From: Neckera pumila
Taxonomy: Eukaryota; Streptophyta; Bryopsida; Hypnales; Neckeraceae
Assembly: GCA_963969595.1 (NCBI GenBank)
Contig: OZ018408.1
Span: forward strand, 5,205,823-5,269,822
Reading direction: 5' to 3'
DNA length: 64,000 nt
A program made the translations under genes and the position numbers. Within the stretch, counting starts at the first letter, position 1. Each line of letters starts with the position of its first letter. Shown piece by piece: positions 1-10,641 of this stretch. The notes under the pieces are model-generated. The model searched no databases. It was given only the letters and a program-made list of their open reading frames with translations, and was not told the DNA's origin.

Positions 1-423
1 AGTCATGATCTGTGCTACTCAAGGCACCTCCTCTATTGTGTACAATTGCATCCTCATTAAGAGGTTGATCTTCCCCAAGTAAAATGAATATGAAGATACG
101 AAATTGCTCTACCTCGTAAATCTTAGCACAAAGTTGTAGTACAAGATCACCAGCATTGGAACCAACTCTTGGAGGTTGTGGTTCAAGGATATATGATGCT
201 ATTGGAATAGAGTTATTGCTCGGTTCAATGTTTGGCAAAAGCGGGTCAATGAATGGAAGTTTAGTTTCCATGTCTTTGGCAATTCCTTGTAATGTTGACC
301 GCAAATCTTGGTCCATATGAACAAAGGCTTGACACAATGAAATTCCATCCTTGTAAACACCCTTGCTACATCTGTCGCCCTTGCACCAAATTTCAGCACC
401 TTGTTGAGAACGATTTTCATATG
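1..423 (-). CDS. Partial exon of an unrecognised protein (runs off left edge)
   Basis: Read on the minus strand from 423 down to 1, this stretch has one open frame of about 140 codons with no stop, and it continues past the window edge. It begins just after a good acceptor (GTGCAG, 429-424) with an AT-rich stretch upstream, so it looks like an internal exon with two leading bases of a split codon. The protein is soluble-looking, has no membrane segment and shows no motif I recognise. Its last third (from IASYILEPQP on) resembles the protein read from 3314-2951 on the same strand, so a module is duplicated. It may be a lineage-specific gene, a host-gene-derived piece or an old transposon product; I cannot name it. 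Confidence 0.4.
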
Positions 424-588
424 CTGCACAAGTTACAATTAAATTGAAAGATGAGTTTCTGCATAGTAATCTAACTTGGAAACTATCATCCAACACTTAG
501 AATATTAAAAGCACAAATAACCAAGGATTATAGATCAATGCGATCAAATAAATGGTATTCACTTTAGCAAATATGCGTTCTAAACACA

Positions 589-2225
589 CACTATAAAAAA
601 CCCGTTTTTTTTTTTTATGTTGGAGCAAAAATGTGCGATGTCCAAGGCCAAATATACTATATCTGCGGAGACATCAAGACATTAAAGAGAAGGATTGCAA
701 TTTCAGAAGATTTTGGAAGATGTTTCAGATGATTGTGACAAATTTGAATGAAAACAAGTTGATATTACCATCGACATTGGGATTTTTGATGACATTTTTA
801 AGGACTCATTGATGTCCGGCAAGCCGTCCGCAAAAATATAGATTGCCATGTCAACTTTAAGGAAAAAATTTAACGGAAGATAAATCTATGGAAATTACTT
901 TTTTCTTGGATAGAAGTCTAATTGAGTTAAAAAAAAAGGAATCGGGTAGCCATCGGGCAGCTTTGAGAGAAAATAAGATGACGTGGCATACGACATGGCA
1001 TGCCACGTATAAATTAGTTGACGTGGCATAAAATTATGTTGCTGTGGTTTGCCACGTCAGCATAACAGGGCTATTTCTTTGCATTTTCTACACTTTTTTT
1101 GGAGATGTCTAAGTAGACGTAAAGATGTCACTACAAACATCTTATAAACGTTGAGATGTTTTCTTGGACATTTTTATAGACTTCTAGATGTTTTAGAAAA
1201 CATAGTCACAATTGGTATAACGTCTATAGAGACGTCATCAGAGCGGCTTTTGAGACATGCAAAAAAGATCTTGTTGGACGTCTGTGTGTTGCTTCACAAA
1301 AATTTAAATTCAACATTTGCAATGTCTCATATAGTTTGTCTTCCCCCCTACTACTTCACTTGTATAAAGAGCCCGTCTTCTCCCCTCTATAAACTCACAT
1401 CACGTAGCTTTTGAAGCCATGTGATATAATTGCCAATTATAATGTATTTTGTAAGGTATATTATGTATGAGGTATAATATATGGTATATTATGTATGATG
1501 TATAATATATGGTGTACTGTATCTGTTATGTTATGTTGGACATTATGACATGTATAAGGACCTCATATGAGACATGTGAGACTGTCTATATTAACATTAT
1601 GCCAAAATAGTCCATTCTATAATATGAACGTTTAATGTGATATCATTTTATTCTTCTAAATCATATCAAATATTGCTAGAGGTATTCATGATGAAAAATA
1701 GATGTTTACATTGATGTCACAAGAAATCTGGACGTCTAAGGTGACGTTTCAGTATACGTCTATGTAAATGTTTGGACGTCTGAGTTGATGTCTCAGAAAA
1801 CATACAGATGTCTATATTGACGTCTTCAAAGACAACAAGAAAATTCTTAGACAACAAAAAATATGCTGACTTGGCATGCCACATCATCTTTGCTGGATGC
1901 CACATCACTTTTTCCACCGCCATGTCACGTGCCACCTCAGATGCCACGTCATGGCCGAAAATGGATGAAAAAATTCCTACGTGGCTGCCCATGTCCGCAT
2001 GGGGCTTAGGTGGTAGCTACATGGCGGCCTTTGAGGACTCCGTTGACCCATGTTTTTTGGACATCCGGTCCCCAGCATGTTGATGTCTAACGTTAAATTT
2101 GATGTCATTTGCAAGTCTTAAGCAACGCAAATTTTTTGGACGTCCACGTAGACATTTCAAGACACCATTCACAACATCAGCACGCAGAATCCAGGGATAA
2201 AAAAAAACAAGGGTTTCTTATAGTG
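589..2225. mobile_element. Non-autonomous CACTA transposon, 1.6 kb, with 3-bp target duplication
   Basis: The element begins CACTATAAAAAACCCG at 589 and ends with the inverted match GGGTTTCTTATAGTG at 2225. It is flanked by ACA at 586-588 and ACA at 2226-2228, the 3-bp duplication typical of CACTA (En/Spm) elements. The interior has no transposase. It is full of short repeats built around GACGTC or GATGTC, for example at 1105-1130, 1225-1240 and 1730-1830, which resemble the subterminal transposase-binding repeats of this superfamily. It sits between two minus-strand exon-like pieces (423-1 and 3314-2482), so it probably occupies an intron. Confidence 0.8.
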
Positions 2226-2481
2226 ACACTTCACTTCTCAATTTCAATCAACTTCTTAAAATTCATCTGGTCAAAATGCAATAGTGTATATAGTTTAAGG
2301 ATTTAGATTTAGAATCAATAATTAATAGGCAATACTCTATATATAAATTACACATGTAGTGATGTAGTAAACAAAGGACCACAACTATATAAATCAAATC
2401 ATTCCATCATTCATTTTAGCTAAGTGCAAATCTAAGATCCAATCACACTTGACTTCATTAATTTCTTGAACAGTGTCTTAC

Positions 2482-3314
2482 TTTGAAGAAATCGTCACCG
2501 TCATTAGATGAGATTCGGGGGTCTTGGAGGGCTCCGAGGTCCCCTGCGTTCCCAAACTGCGGGAATGCAGCTGCAACAACTGGCTGACGTGGCACAGCGA
2601 TTGCCAGGTCGTTTTTTGAAATTTTTTTTTTTTTTTTTTTTTGCTTAGAATGATATTTTGCATGGTTGTCATATCAGACAGAATATCACTGTTCACGGAC
2701 AGAATTGGACCGATTAGGGCTGACCGGCCGCGAACTTCAGAGCCTTGTAACTTTTGCAAAAAGTCTTCAAATCGGGCAAATGAGATGTTTTTTGGCATCT
2801 ACAATTTTGATAAACTTTTTTTTTTTGTTTTTTTTTTGTTTTTTTTAAAAAAAAAAATTCTAACACGCCCGTACCGACGTTCACTGAATCTAGCTAGATA
2901 GGGAAACGGGCCTGAAATGGCCCTCCGAGACCCCCAAATCTCATTTAATGTCTTATAACCAAGAGTTACGTCTTTGTTCTTCAAGTTCTCAGAAAGCCAG
3001 AATGTAGTTGTTGGGTTAGCCAGCTCTCCACCATGTAGCTGCATAGTATCATAATCCGCTATGCCACTCCAAACACCTCCTTGTTTTTCTCTTTTGTTGC
3101 TAGTCACATCTTCATCATCAAGAGCTTGATTGTCTCCAAGTAAAATTGATAGGAAGGTAATGAATATCCTCCCTCGATAGACAATAGCATGCAGCTATGA
3201 CTGAAGATCACCTACATTAGGACCATATAATAAAGGCCGTGGATCAAGAACATATGAAGCTCTTCCAGGAACCACTCCACCTCTCGATGGGCATGGATCA
3301 GAAGAAGACGCCAT
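2482..3314 (-). pseudogene. First exon of the minus-strand unknown gene, split by a MITE and carrying a nonsense codon
   Basis: From an ATG at 3314 (MASSSDPCPS...) a frame reads leftward to 2951, is interrupted by the MITE at 2502-2950, and resumes at 2501 to 2482, where a donor-like GTAAG follows (481-477 of the 2.4-kb block, i.e. 2481-2477). Skipping the MITE keeps the frame (GYK then NGDDFFK). An in-frame TAG near 3199 falls where the related exon at 423-1 has Gln, so one C-to-T change explains it. The module shared with 423-1 includes ASY.L.P.P, GDL and ILLG. The phase at this donor does not fit the acceptor at 424, so an exon may be missing or the pieces may be separate copies. No function is recognised. 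Confidence 0.4.
2502..2950 (+). mobile_element. MITE family D copy 1 (CATTAGATGAGATT termini)
   Basis: The 5' end CATTAGATGAGATTCGGGGG is matched in inverted orientation by the 3' end CCCCCAAATCTCATTTAATG, about 28 of 31 bases over the longer terminal repeat. The interior holds long T and A runs (2618-2641 and 2810-2858). No clear target duplication is seen. Other copies in the window are at 6364-6641, 7701-8005, 47777-48088, with partial copies at 49001-49175 and near 50940. It has no coding capacity; the short ORFs across it are low-complexity artefacts. Confidence 0.8.
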
Positions 3315-3984
3315 GATCAATTGGCTGAGGTTTAGAGAAACACAAAAAGTTTTCGCAGCGTTAGCCCCAGGGTCTAAAGTTGGTGTGGGGGCTCAAACTG
3401 CCCCAATTTAGACCTCAAGGTTTAGATGAGGCTAAAGTCTAGTGGAAATTTTCATGTTGGGCATGGATAAAGTTTGCACCTTCTGTCTGAGTGCTTTATT
3501 CCATAGGCTTTCAAAATCAAATATTTTATGTTGAGAACTGAATTTGAAGTCTAATGAATATATATTTAAACATAAGAAACCAAGTCTTCATTCTTTAAAT
3601 AACTAATAGGATGCCCTGTCAAAATAAAAGTAAATATAATTTTCTATTTTTAAGTTCATTAAAACTTTGAAATTCAGTAACTTTTACCCTATAGTGTGAG
3701 AAGTTTTGTTCTTAGTATAAATAGAAATCTTTCAGGGTTGTCCATACAAACGTGATGCTGGCTTTTCACGTCAAGATGTCCGTTGGCAACGGTCCGGACA
3801 TGTTCGAATGCGTCGGGATTGCATCAAGATCAAAGAAAAGAAAAGAAATTTATTTATTTATTTATTTGGACAGCTTGTCCGTCGACCTGGACGGACCAAC
3901 CGTTGATGGGATGGACGGACTGTCCAAAAAAACAAATACATATACATATACATACATACATACATACATACATACATACATACA

Positions 3985-4052
<68 letters not shown>

Positions 4053-5219
4053 TCAGACCCTAGGTCTAAATGCCATAAAATTGGCACAAATAGGAAGCTC
4101 TCTGCACTAAGGAATGCAAGGGCTTTGTTTTTTAGCATTTGGGCTCGTGATGTCAAAGTTAAATATTTTCCAAAATAAAAGCCAATTTAATTCAATTTTT
4201 ATATTAATAATTTTTTTGAAATCAATATTTCACACTAGTCTAAACACCAGAAAACAAAGTCCGTGCACCCTTTCTTGTCAAGAGCTTTCGAACGGTACAA
4301 AGAACGCCATTGAGAGCCAAACAATTTGTTAGATCCCAGGGTATCAAACAAACAAAACAAAACAAACAAAATAAACCTTTTAATTTAAGGTATAGATTAA
4401 ATAGAAAGAAGTCAAAATTGAGCAAGAGACTAAATCATTAATTCTTCTAACTAAGATGAAACTTGTATATATGAATTTAGTTGGGATTAGAAAACATTTA
4501 TGGGCAACTCACTAAAAATGGAATTTTTTTTTCTTTGAAGTTTATACACAACAAGTGGTTGAGGAATAGCTTAAAGGCACAACAATTTCCTTAACTTTTG
4601 ATAGGGTGGTAATAGGTTTGTCAACCTTAAAGGCTATAGAGTTGTACTGAGTATTAAGTTATTGTACAATATGTGTTTTTTCCTCAACTTAGGCAATTCC
4701 AATAAACAACTTTTTAAAGTAATAAAAAATTTAAATTGGTTCTCCAAATTTAGAAATTCATTGAGAGCTTTGAATCATTCCATTTTCATTATTGATATAA
4801 AAGCTACGAGGACTTCTAGTTTGAGGGCTATTATAAAATCTCTACTCTTAAATAACTTTGAAGTCTAATATTTCACTCAATTTTGAGTATTTTTGAAAAA
4901 CAAATTAAATCATTGGATGTTGACTATCTATTGCAACACGACAACCTTTGGGATTGCATTTTCTAATTCCAAAACCAAATTTTTAATAACTTAGAATTTG
5001 GAACCATACTCAATTTTTTTTTATTGACTATTCTTTTCAAGCTTGAATATGAACATTTTGTTGTTTGAAATTTTCATGTGTATTTCCAATATGTTTCTTG
5101 AACATATTGTAAAGAGCAACAATCGCAAGATGTACTCTTTTTTGTGTAAAAAATTTGAATGATGAAATTTAAGTTTCTGGGAAGAGTTGAAAATACTTTC
5201 TTTTTAAAATTACATTGCT
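3315..5219. other. Gene-free AT-rich stretch with two repeat fragments and a microsatellite
   Basis: Upstream of the minus-strand ATG at 3314. It holds minus-oriented fragments of repeat family F near 3650-3720 and 4120-4330, recognisable by the inverse of GTGAAAGTTATTGAATTTCAA and of GAAAGCTCT...GGGTGCAC, and the microsatellite at 3948-4048. The rest (4340-5219) shows nothing I can assign. ORFs across 3752-4178 are translations of the microsatellite. Confidence 0.6.
3948..4048. repeat. Compound microsatellite (CATA)n-(TA)n
   Basis: About 15 CATA units run from roughly 3950 to 4012 and pass directly into about 18 TA units ending at 4048. The tracts are uninterrupted apart from the first few units. 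Confidence 0.95.
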
Positions 5220-5228
5220 AGAAGTCAC

Positions 5229-6340
5229 CATGAAGTAGTAGTAGAGGAGAAGCGTAAGAGGGATAAAGCTGGTGAAGGTTCATCGAAGAGACCTACCAGG
5301 ATGATGAAGACAGAGAAGGCACAATCAGCAAAGTCGGGGCCTAAAGTACCTATGAAGGGAAAAGGCAAGGCTCCAGCTTATAAGCTATAGTCTGATATTG
5401 AGGTGGCCACAAATTTGAAGAAGGTGTTGGAAGAGCGCATCTTGAATGGAAAGGTAGAGTTTACATTGGGGGAAGTACTTGGGATTGCAAAGCGTGAGTT
5501 CCATGAGGTTATTACTGACATTATTAAGAAGAAGCGACAGAATTTGGGAGATGTTACAACAACGGACACTCAAGGTGTGAAGGTGGGTGCGGATGAGGAA
5601 GACAAAGATGATGCTAGTTACATCTATGGAGAAGTTGCTAGGATGGGATCATTTCCGGAAGAAGGAGAGATTCAAGCTACCTATCACTACTCTCAAAGTC
5701 ATTGGGCAAGGGCTACAACGGAGACTTTGGTTAAGCTGGGTAATCTAGAAGAATCTGTTATTGCATTGGTTGATCACGGCTTAGAGATCAACTTGATGTC
5801 AAAGGAGCTGTATGAGCAGGGGAAGTGGCCCATTGATACAGACCACGATTGGTTGATTAGGGCAGCAAACAATTTGCAAGGGGAATCATATGGAGCTTGT
5901 CCAAATTTGAGTGTGTTGATTGGAAATGTTAAAGATAAGCAAAAAAATTTTATTCAAGCTAACTCTACTTATCCTACTATTCTTGGGTAGCTATATATTA
6001 CAGCTACGCGGATGGAGACAAAAGTCATGGATAATGGATCAGCATACGCCAGAGTTAGGAGCTAAGATGGAAAGCAAGCTATGGAATTTTTGACAATTTG
6101 TGCAAATCATAAGAGGAATCGTGAGAATCTAAAAGCTCATCCTTTGCTAGGAGTGAATAGGGAGTTTGGTGATGACTTCCTTGATCACGTGAGGGATTTT
6201 CACCACATGCCATTGTAAGGCGGGATTGCAGTGGTATAAAGGATAGTGGGTACCCGCATAATAGAAGGAAGGATGGAGCTGAGGGTATAGTTGGCTTATT
6301 ACGGGATGGATCTATCTTTTACGAAAATATAAACAGGTTG
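5229..6340 (+). pseudogene. Gag C-terminus and retropepsin-like protease of the Gypsy element
   Basis: After a Lys/Arg-rich segment (5229-5388, ended by TAG) a frame from 5403 to 5990 encodes a helical acidic stretch and then a retroviral-type protease. The core reads LGNLEESVIALVDHG.EINLMS, with the catalytic triplet as D-H-G at about 5770-5780 where D-S-G or D-T-G is usual. An ILG motif near 5980 is the expected second half of the fold. The frame shifts near 5940 in an A run and stops at 5990; recognisable coding continues to about 6340 with further stops. It is a defective polyprotein segment. Confidence 0.75.
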
Positions 6341-6363
6341 AAGAAAAAAAAAAGCGATATATC

Positions 6364-6641
6364 CATTAGGGGGGATTCGAGGCCTTTGGATGGCCATTCA
6401 AGCCTGTTTCTTGTAGTCTACTTCCCTATTCTGAACCGGCAATAATGCTGTTAGAATTTTTTTTTTAAAAAAAAAAAAAAAAAATCTTCCTCAAATATCA
6501 TTTTAAGCAATTTATTATTTTTATTTTTTAACTGATGTGGCACGGTCTTGGCCACATCAGCCAGCAGTTATCTTTTGTTCTCGTAGTCTAGGAATGCAGG
6601 ATAAATCGCAATCTCTTGGAAGCCTCAAATAACATCTAATG
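6364..6641 (-). mobile_element. MITE family D copy 2, inside the Gypsy element
   Basis: It starts CATTAGGGGGGATTCGAGGC at 6364 and ends AACATCTAATG at 6641, with T and A runs in the middle (6451-6483), the motif TGATGTGGCAC near 6533 and TCGTAGTCTAGGAATGC near 6580 shared with other copies. Orientation is opposite to the copy at 2502. It is among the more diverged copies. Confidence 0.7.
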
Positions 6642-6699
6642 AGGGATCTTGAGATTGAGTTGAGGAGGTCACGTGAACTTAAAGATGAGGAACATATAA

Positions 6700-6843
6700 C
6701 ACTAGTAGAAAACATTGACCTAAATGACTTGTCCACAATGACTATAGCAGTCATATTAGGTCCACAATGACTACAAAATGATTGCAAAGTGACTATTGCA
6801 GTCATTGTGGACAAGTTATTTATAGCCTATTTTTTTACTAGTA
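6700..6843. mobile_element. 144-bp miniature CACTA-like element with TAA duplication
   Basis: Termini are CACTAGTAGAAAA (6700) and the inverted TTTTTTTACTAGTA (to 6843). TAA at 6697-6699 is repeated at 6844-6846. Removing the element and one TAA rejoins the Gypsy reading frame across the site (EEHI then MGVFEEP), which fixes both boundaries. The interior is itself an imperfect inverted repeat built on CCACAATGACTA and TGACTATTGCAGTCAT. Confidence 0.85.
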
Positions 6844-6930
6844 TAATGGGAGTGTTTGAAGAGCCGTATTTGGGTGATACTACAGGGGAGTTGAATTCTT
6901 TGTTGTACTCCACTAAAAAGAACCCGTATC

Positions 6931-7086
6931 TAAGTTGACAAATTTTGTTAAACATCCAATGTAACAATCTGTATTTTTATATCAATAAAGACGTCCAATT
7001 AAACATCTTCATATTACATTGGATGTCATGGTTGACATAAAAATACAAGTTTTTACATTGGACGTCTAACAAAATCAGTCAGCTTA
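6931..7086. mobile_element. Foldback MITE inside the Gypsy element
   Basis: The left arm from 6931 (TAAGTTGACAAATTTTGTTA and onward through ACATCCAATGTAACAATCTG) pairs with the right arm ending at 7086 (AAAATCAGTCAGCTTA). Arms are about 55 bases with some mismatches, and the loop is about 45 bases. The interior repeats ACATCCAATGTAA and TTACATTGGATGTC. There is no coding capacity. It separates two Gypsy coding blocks. Confidence 0.65.
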
Positions 7087-7700
7087 TACACGAGGAAACC
7101 CAAAAAAACATGGACTCTTTCTATTGCTCAGACATTGAAGGAGAAGACAAGATAGTGCATGTACATTCAAAAGAGGTTTATGATGAGGTAGAAGGATTTA
7201 TTGACAGGGACAAAGTGAGGGTTGACACAAAGTATAAGACAGTTGCAAAGAAGGTGAATCCGATTGCGCTACCATTACCGTCAGATTATGAGGAGAAAGT
7301 TGGAAGAGCCGCGATGCAGCCAAACTTGAGAGATCTAAAGAAGGTTGGACATGAATTTACAGACCTGACATTGGATGGATTTAAGGTTGGAGGTGAAGAC
7401 TTCTTGATAGAGGTTGAAACAAGCTGTTTTAAGGAGATGTTGATATACCATGGGAAAGCCTTTGCATTTGAACTGCATGAGATTGGATGTGTTGATCCAA
7501 GGATTGTTGCACCCACGATCATCTTTACTACTCCACGTATACCATGGAATTTGCGGCCTATTTTAGTATTAAGGGCACATTTGCCATAGTTGGTGGAATT
7601 GCTTAATGGGAAGATGAAGATGGGGATATTGGAGCCTTCTATAGCACCATACTCCAATCGGTGGTTCACAATGCCTAAAAAGAATGGAAAGGTGAGGTTT

Positions 7701-8005
7701 CATTAGATGAGATTCGGGAGTCTTGGAGGGCTCCAAGTTCCCCTGTTGTCTGCTGAGTTCCCAGACTACGGGAACGTAGCAATAGCAGTTGGTTGACGTG
7801 GCACAGCGACTACCACGTCATTTTAAAAAAAAAGAAAAAGAAAAAGAAGTATATATATATATAAATCCTTTTTTCTTTTTGCTTAAAATGATATTTTGGT
7901 AAAAAAAAAAGTTTCTGACACACCTGTACCGGCGTTCATTGAATCTGGGCAGATCAAGGAATGGGCCTAAAATGGCCCTCCAAGACCCCAAAATATCATC
8001 TAATG
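7701..8005 (+). mobile_element. MITE family D copy 3, inside the RT region
   Basis: It begins CATTAGATGAGATTCGGGAG at 7701 and ends CCAAAATATCATCTAATG at 8005, with inverted termini of about 30 bases. The interior shares GTTGACGTGGCACAGCGACT near 7793 and CACCTGTACCGGCGTTCATT near 7921 with the other copies. It splits the RT finger region (KVRF) from the next block, so it is younger than the retroelement. Confidence 0.85.
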
Positions 8006-8288
8006 ATACAGGACTTGCAACCAGTGAACATGATGGCAATAGGAATATGGGTTCAAGTCTAATTGTGGACAAGTTTGCAGAGGTGTTTTCTGGAAGGGCG
8101 ATCTATTCTATAGGAGATCTTTATTTAGGCTACAATCAATTCCAATTGGTTGTACAAAGTAGAGACTTGACTACACTGAAGACACCATTGGGATTATTGA
8201 AGATGTGTACATTACCGTAGGGGGCTACAAACTCTGTAGCACATATGAAGAATGCAATGAACAAGGTGTTAAGGGACTTCATTCCATA

Positions 8289-9591
8289 TACTATAAGAAA
8301 TACACATTTTTGGGGTCATCTGGCAAAAAATGCGCTGTGTTTTTTTTGACATCATGTCATCTGGCGGTTTGGATTGTAGCAATGGAAATTTTGAAAGATG
8401 TTTACGCAAACGGGCACTTGGAAGAGGGCCAGACTGATTCATGTTAGCATGGACGGGCATGTCAAAAGGAACATCAACAAAGACATCACCGTGTTTTTTG
8501 GAACGTCCAAAAAAACATAGACAGACACATCAGCAAGTAGATCCATTTTACTTTGGTAAAATCAATTAAAATTACTATGCTCTATGATAGAATGCTGTCC
8601 AAATGTGAAAACCTTAGGAAAAGGGTAGCCATGTGGCATGCTTTGCAAGAAAAGGGCAATAGATGGATGTGCAGTATGGATGAAAAAAGGAACTCTTTAT
8701 ACAAGTACGGTGGTAGGAAGATTGACAAATCTGTATGGGATATTTTAAGCAAGAATATTGTTCAATGCAAGATGTCTGAAACAACATGGTCTAAATGTCT
8801 AAAACAACATCAAAATGTCTAAAATAACATCCAGATGTCTGCAACAACATATAAATGTCTAAAATTATGTTAAGAGTTACAATGGTCAAGTTTCCATACT
8901 ATAGTTATCCCATATTTTTTGTCTCACTATGGACGGACAATGGATATAAATAGGACCTCTCAACCCTTTATTTTTACAAATTTTTAATCATGAAGTAATT
9001 CCTTCATTTGGCCATCAAAAATCCTCTTGATGGTAGATGGTAAGTTTTTTTAATAGATGTTGAATTCAACAATTGTTTTTGTTCATTTTTAAATTTTTGT
9101 ATTTATTTTTAAATAATTATTTTCTACTACCTTGACTTATGGATATAGTATGCAGCAATTGATGTTTCAAAAAATGTCTATCTAAACATCTGTATTGATG
9201 TTTCAAAAAAAAATTTAAAATTTTTAAATGGCATGAAAGTGTGCTGACAAGACATGCCACATCATATTTTTACTGGATCCACTTTATAAGACACGTCAAA
9301 AAATATTTGGATGAAAAAAAATGACTTGGCACTGCCCATGGATGACAAGGTGATGTGAAGGTCACGTGGTGTCCACATGGCACCTCCTAAGGCACTTGCA
9401 ACAGGGCGTTCCATTGGATGTTATAGAAAACCAAGCCCAAAATATGCACATTTTTTGCCTAATAGAGCATGTTTTCTGCTTATCATTTTTGACGAATTTT
9501 GTGGGACATCAATGCGGATTTTTTTTGCATCTAAACAAATACGGTATCAAGTTTTTTCTAATGTAAAAAAAAACATTTGTTTCTTATAATG
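8289..9591. mobile_element. Non-autonomous CACTA element inside the RT region
   Basis: The ends TACTATAAGAAATACAC (8289) and GTTTCTTATAATG (to 9591) are inverted copies of a degraded CACTATAAGAAA terminus. The interior shares features with the element at 589-2225: repeated ATGTCTAAAACAACAT units at 8770-8870, GACATGCCACATCATATTT near 9248 and a CCACATGGC segment. Flanking triplets ATA and AAA do not match exactly, so the duplication has decayed. Its insertion point lies just before the RT catalytic LDD strand. Confidence 0.75.
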
Positions 9592-10059
9592 AAAGAAGAC
9601 AATGCCATTTTTAGATGATGTGCCTATTAAAGGATGCATAGCGGAGGAGAAAGATGAAACATTGGACTTAAAGGGGTGCCGGAGGTTTGTGGCAGAGCAC
9701 ATGGTGATTGCTATAAGATTTTGTCAAAGTTGAAGAAGGTTCATTTGACTTTATCAGGGGTGAAGTCAATGTTTGGTGTGAAGGAGATTTTGATTGTTGG
9801 ATATATGTGTGGACCTTATGGACGAAAGCCATCTATGGAGAAAGTGGATGCAATCCAAAGGATCAAAGAGTGTGAAAACACTACGGAGGTACAAAGTTTT
9901 TTGGGTGCATGCATTTTTTATTGCATTTGGATTCCACACTATGCATATGTGGCAGATCCATTGTATTGCTTGTTGAGAAAGGGGCAGAAGTTTCGATGGA
10001 ATGAAGAGCAAAGCAATGCAATGAAAAAGTTGAAGAAGCTTTTTCCTTCTCCACCTACA

Positions 10060-10641
10060 TTGAAGAAGATAGACTATGAATGCGGGAGACTAGTTATATT
10101 GACAGTCAATGCTAGTCCAATAGAAATTAGATGGGCAATTGGGCAAAATGATGAGAATGAAGAAAGATATGTAGTTAGGTTTGGAGCAAAGGTTTTGAAT
10201 TCACGTCAACGGGCATATGCTTAGCTTAAGAAAGAATTGTAGGGTGTGGTGACTGCCATGAAGAATGAGAGGGATTATTTAATTGGAGTTGCAGTGGTTG
10301 TGGAAACAGACTGTCTACCTTTAATGGGGATGATTGCTAGTTGTTCTACACCAAAAATAGCTACTAGGTGGATTGCCTACATCAAATCTATAGATCCGGA
10401 GTTCAAACACATTGCGGAAAAAGACAATCCAGTTACCGATATGTTGTCACATGCAAGCTATGAAGGTGAAGAAGAAATGATTGATGAAGAGGAAGATGTA
10501 GGTAAACAAATTTATTCTTCTTCATTGGCAAGAAGGGAGGGCTTGTGTTTGGCTACACTGTTGGAGACATTTGTGGAAGACTTTTATGAAGGTGAATGGT
10601 TGAATATTGGAAGATATTTGAGTACAAGAGGGATGGAGTGA
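10060..10641 (+). pseudogene. RNase H region of the Gypsy element
   Basis: Reading resumes with LTVNASPIEIRWAIGQ, the expected first RNase H strand; the usual catalytic D of the T-D-A-S pattern reads N here. After stops at 10222 and 10243 it continues VVTAMKNERDYLIGV..VETDCLPLMGM, the typical helix and second D, then a connection to DNPVTDMLSH (about 10431-10450), the Ty3-family N-x-x-A-D-x-L-S-R site in altered form. It ends at TGA 10639. Confidence 0.75.

Larger units (their letters stand above)
7110..10224 (+). pseudogene. Reverse transcriptase of the Gypsy element, interrupted twice
   Basis: A linker and RT N-terminus lie at 7110-7700 (WFTMPKKNGKVRF at its end), followed by the MITE at 7701-8005. 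RT palm sequence resumes at 8006-8288 (YLGYNQFQL, then TPLGLLKM), followed by the CACTA element at 8289-9591. The catalytic strand MPFLDDV is at 9602-9625, the Ty3-type form of the YxDD motif with F-L-D-D. The thumb and connection (GYMCGPYGRKPS, QSFLGAC..YCIWIPHYA) run to about 10060 and lead into RNase H. Stops at 7588 and 8218 and the two insertions make it non-functional. Confidence 0.8.

Noticed and set aside
2618..2858. Long poly(T) and poly(A) runs as retroposon tails
   Set aside because: They are internal to MITE family D and occur at the same place in its other copies.
3752..4178. ORFs of 100-130 codons on both strands
   Set aside because: They translate the CATA/TA microsatellite as repeated Tyr, Ile, His, Thr or Cys, Met, Val.
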